Source: Cerrena zonata
Taxonomy: Eukaryota > Basidiomycota > Agaricomycetes > Polyporales > Cerrenaceae
Assembly (NCBI GenBank): GCA_038087015.1
Contig: JASBNA010000018.1
Location: forward strand, 558,001-622,000
Length of the DNA: 64,000 nucleotides
Direction: 5' to 3'
Under the pieces are notes generated by a model. It saw nothing but the letters and a program-made list of their open reading frames with translations. It made no database searches and was not told the origin of the DNA. The position numbers were made by a program, and so were the translations under genes. Below are positions 58,933 through 64,000 of this stretch, in pieces. Positions within the stretch are counted from its first letter, which is position 1; every line of letters begins with the position of its first letter.

Positions 58933-59136
58933 GGCGGTATGAAGTCTACATACAACAACATCGTATGAATTTCAGTCCGACATGATTATGAAAGCAGCAT
59001 AGGCATAACAGAAATTACACGAAGTCGCTCTAATGACCCCAAGAATCATGGATGCATTACTACCGGCCTACCCACGGGGAGTACCAGACTCTAACTCTAT
59101 AATAAACGTGTCCAGAGAATCGTCAGAAGTAATGAA

Positions 59137-61792
<2,656 letters not shown>

Positions 61793-62353
61793 TTTTCTAA
61801 TGAAGGGTTAGGTGAAGAGAGTGTCTCTGTTTAAAAAAAATGGAGAGGCTACGGAGAGGAGTGAAAAAATGAGGAGAGATGAGGGGAGAAGGAGAGAGCG
61901 AGCGTCCGTCCTCCCACAATCCAATGCTTCCGCCTTGCTGACTAAGCCCGTCCCAACATGGCAGGTGTCGTGGATCACGATAAACCAGAAATTGAATTGA
62001 ATGCCAAACGAATGAAGGTGATTACATTATTTACAGTGAACAAAACTAATACCAGAACCAATATAAGATACAATAGCTGTAAGAACAGATGCACAGCCTC
62101 TGCATGAATCGGGTAGTGTATGTGACAAGAGCGATAGCAAAAAGAAAAACAAATGCGACGACCGGTGAATCATCTACGAAAGGTATAAGGGTGTCCTAAA
62201 GGATTTCAACATAAGTAAAGGGAAAAGAGGGTACGAGTAACACGATAGCATGGCAATAGATCCTATCCACGTTGTGTCAAATCGCGTACACAGATGATTT
62301 GAAAAACAGCTTACCAGATAGATGAGATGGGACATAGGGATAAAAACAAGGGT
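61793..62353. other. Intergenic: DBP2 promoter and GTPase 3' flank
   Basis: 561 bp with no further gene. Purine-rich on the plus strand near 61850-61900, that is, a pyrimidine tract on the DBP2 strand just before its start. Confidence 0.55.
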
Positions 62354-63360
62354 TCACATAATTATGCACCGATCGATACGATTTCGCGACTTTGTCTTTT
62401 CCTTTCGCTTCTTCAAAGGTTCGTCGGGATATCTCCGTCGCATTTGACCTAACAGGTCATGGAACACGTCCGTAACGTGCCAGTTATTCTTGGCCGAAGT
62501 CTCGTAGAACGGTAGCCCCCATCTGGCTGCGAGATCTTTGATAGTATCCCGCGTTACCTCCCGTTCACGTGCCTTTTCAATTGCCATTAGACGTCGGGCG
62601 CAAACTATAACCCACGGCAAAAAAGGGAGCACTCACGAGATCCATCTTTGTACCGACGACGACGATGGGAATGCTCTGCTGTAAGCGATGTGCCATCAGA
62701 AAATCAAGCAAATCATAGCAGCGGTACACAGCAACGTACGCCTTCCTGAGCCTTGATCATTTGTATCTGCTGGCGGATGTTGTCGACGTCCTGTAACGTG
62801 CTTTCCTGCGTAAGACTAGGGATGGTGGCTCAGTCGGTGGGTGGGATGAGAATGGAGGGGATTTGAAAAAAGTACCTGAAAACCAGTACAAACCCGCGCG
62901 CTCTCTGTATCGGATAAGCAGGATGGTCCTTGGATGAGGAAACCGGAGGTACCTTGATGTACACTTCGTTCAAAGCAGTGAACTGTTCCGCGCCAGCCGT
63001 GTCCATGATCTCGAGCTGATCAAAAGTCGCCAAGTGAGCATTTTGTAAAGAAAGCAACGGGAGGACGTACGAGACAAGTCTCCCCCTCGGCCTGGACATC
63101 GCAAGCGTATTCCTCTATGGTGCCAAGGTTTGAGTTTCAAAGAGAGTGCATGTATACGGACATAACGGGACGCGCACCTTCAATAGTAGGATTGTAATCG
63201 GACACGAACCGACCTTGGGCAAAACGAACGGTCAGGGCCGACTTGCCCACCCCTCCAGCTGGATGAAAAGAGAGTTACGGATGTGATATAGGATCCCAGA
63301 TGGGGGATTGGACATACCTCCCAAAACGACGACTCTGTACTTGCGGACAAGCTCCCCCAT
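62354..63360 (-). CDS. RSR1: Ras-family small GTPase, Rsr1/Rap-like
   Basis: Exons 63360-63318, 63258-63178, 63114-63071, 63015-62953, 62904-62876, 62815-62740, 62678-62637 and 62572-62354 encode 198 residues. Motifs: P-loop GAGGVGKSALT, switch I YNPTIEE, G3 DTAGAEQFTAL, G5 ETSAKN, and a polybasic tail KKRKEKTKSRNR before the CAAX box CIIM, so it should be prenylated and membrane-bound. The DTAGxEQFTA form is that of Rap and fungal Rsr1/Bud1 rather than Ras itself. Rsr1 sets polarity sites upstream of Cdc42. G4 reads GTKMDL rather than the usual NKxD. One donor (after CAG GAA GGC, 62739) follows a short exon, and the last intron ends AAAAG, a weak acceptor. Confidence 0.87.
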
Positions 63361-63619
63361 TGTGTGAAAAGACTGTGGAGGATAGGAAAAGAATGCAAGG
63401 GCTTGTGCGGGGGCTTGTGCGGGGCTGGAGAGGTTTTAGGCAGCAGAGATGGGAGGAAGGGAAAGATCAGAAGGGATAGGACTGCAGAGGCATGAAGACG
63501 AGTCTGAGAACTGTTGCATAGATCACAACTCCTTCTGCTGGCACTTCCGAGCCACCATCCCCAATTAGGCCCTTTCACGTGCTCGCGTATCAAATACCCC
63601 TCCTTGCATTCAAACCACC
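63361..63619. promoter_or_regulatory. Bidirectional promoter region RSR1 / cyclophilin
   Basis: 259 bp separate the divergent start codons. No clear TATA box; contains GGGCCTTTCACGTGCTCG with a CACGTG E-box at about 63574-63582. Confidence 0.5.
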
Positions 63620-64000
63620 ATGGTTAGACCAAGAACCTTCTTCGACTTGGCCGTAGACAACCAGTCCGTTGGAAGGTCAGTATCATTTACTGTTATTCAC
63701 TCTTGTTCTCATCTTCCTCAGGGTCATCTTTGAGCTCTTCAACGACACAGCGCCCAAAACATGCGAAAAGTAGGTATGTCCGCACACCCCTCCATTCATT
63801 ACTCTTCATAATCATTTCCCCTCGACGCGTTTCAGCTTTAGAGCACTATGTACCGGAGAAAAGGGCATCTCCCCACTCTCAGACAAACCGCTCTACTACA
63901 AGAGTAGCATCGTCCACCGCTCGATCACGGACTTTATGATCCAAGCTGGAGGTACGTGCCTCTGCACTCCATTATGTCCTTACATTCATCCTCTTGTCAG
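63620..64000 (+). CDS. Cyclophilin-type peptidyl-prolyl isomerase, 5' part only
   Basis: Exons 63620-63675, 63722-63769 and 63836-63951 are visible; a GTACGT donor follows and the gene continues past the window. The readable 73 residues give TFFDLAVDNQSVGRVIFELF, APKTCENFRALCTGEKG, and HRSITDFMIQAGG, the N-terminal half of a cyclophilin domain. The catalytic Arg (HR) and the Phe/Met/Gln of FMIQ are intact. Cyclophilins isomerise Xaa-Pro bonds. The LSDKPLYYKSS insert resembles the Cyp40 (Cpr6/Cpr7) or PPIG type, but the rest is needed to tell. Confidence 0.88.

Overview
The window is nuclear DNA of a filamentous basidiomycete, most likely a mushroom-forming Agaricomycete. The evidence is dense genes split by many 48-70 nt GT-AG introns, tiny exons, compact divergent promoters, and gene content matching that group (tandem L-amino-acid-oxidase-like flavoenzymes, GUP1, a MED25-like Mediator subunit). 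I derived exon structures by joining reading frames across GT/AG sites; all coordinates come from reading the sequence, with no alignment run.

Left arm (1-28.7 kb): a small membrane protein; mitochondrial ribosomal protein mL41; a 24-exon formamidase; two tandem minus-strand flavin amine oxidases; the ATPase OLA1, whose 467-nt intron carries two C/D-box snoRNA-like sequences; casein kinase II beta; the MBOAT protein GUP1; a decayed OLA1 C-terminal copy; an AT-rich patch with an F-box-like ORF; a MED25-like gene; and a TPR-protein gene. Formamidase and the amine oxidases suit nitrogen scavenging: formamide and amino acids would both yield ammonia. The formamidase promoter has four GATA-factor-type sites.

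Middle (about 29-52 kb): an AT-rich, nearly CpG-free island without a convincing host gene. It holds decayed transposons of different ages: a 4-kb element with long inverted ends, two foldback MITE families (three and two copies), a PIF/Harbinger transposase wreck, a 4.3-kb hAT element with a perfect 8-bp target duplication and a MITE nested in one of its introns, another small MITE, one CpG-bearing candidate solo LTR, an older LTR-like sequence, a tRNA-like (possibly SINE) sequence and an unrecognised broken ORF. This resembles methylated or RIP-like heterochromatin.

Right arm (52.3-64 kb): eIF4B and ARPC2 share a 204-bp divergent promoter. They are followed by a fragment of the neighbouring hydrolase gene, a mixed-composition gene of unknown function, the alpha/beta hydrolase, the DEAD-box helicase DBP2 with a 656-nt 3' intron, an RSR1/Rap-like small GTPase, and the start of a cyclophilin gene running off the window.
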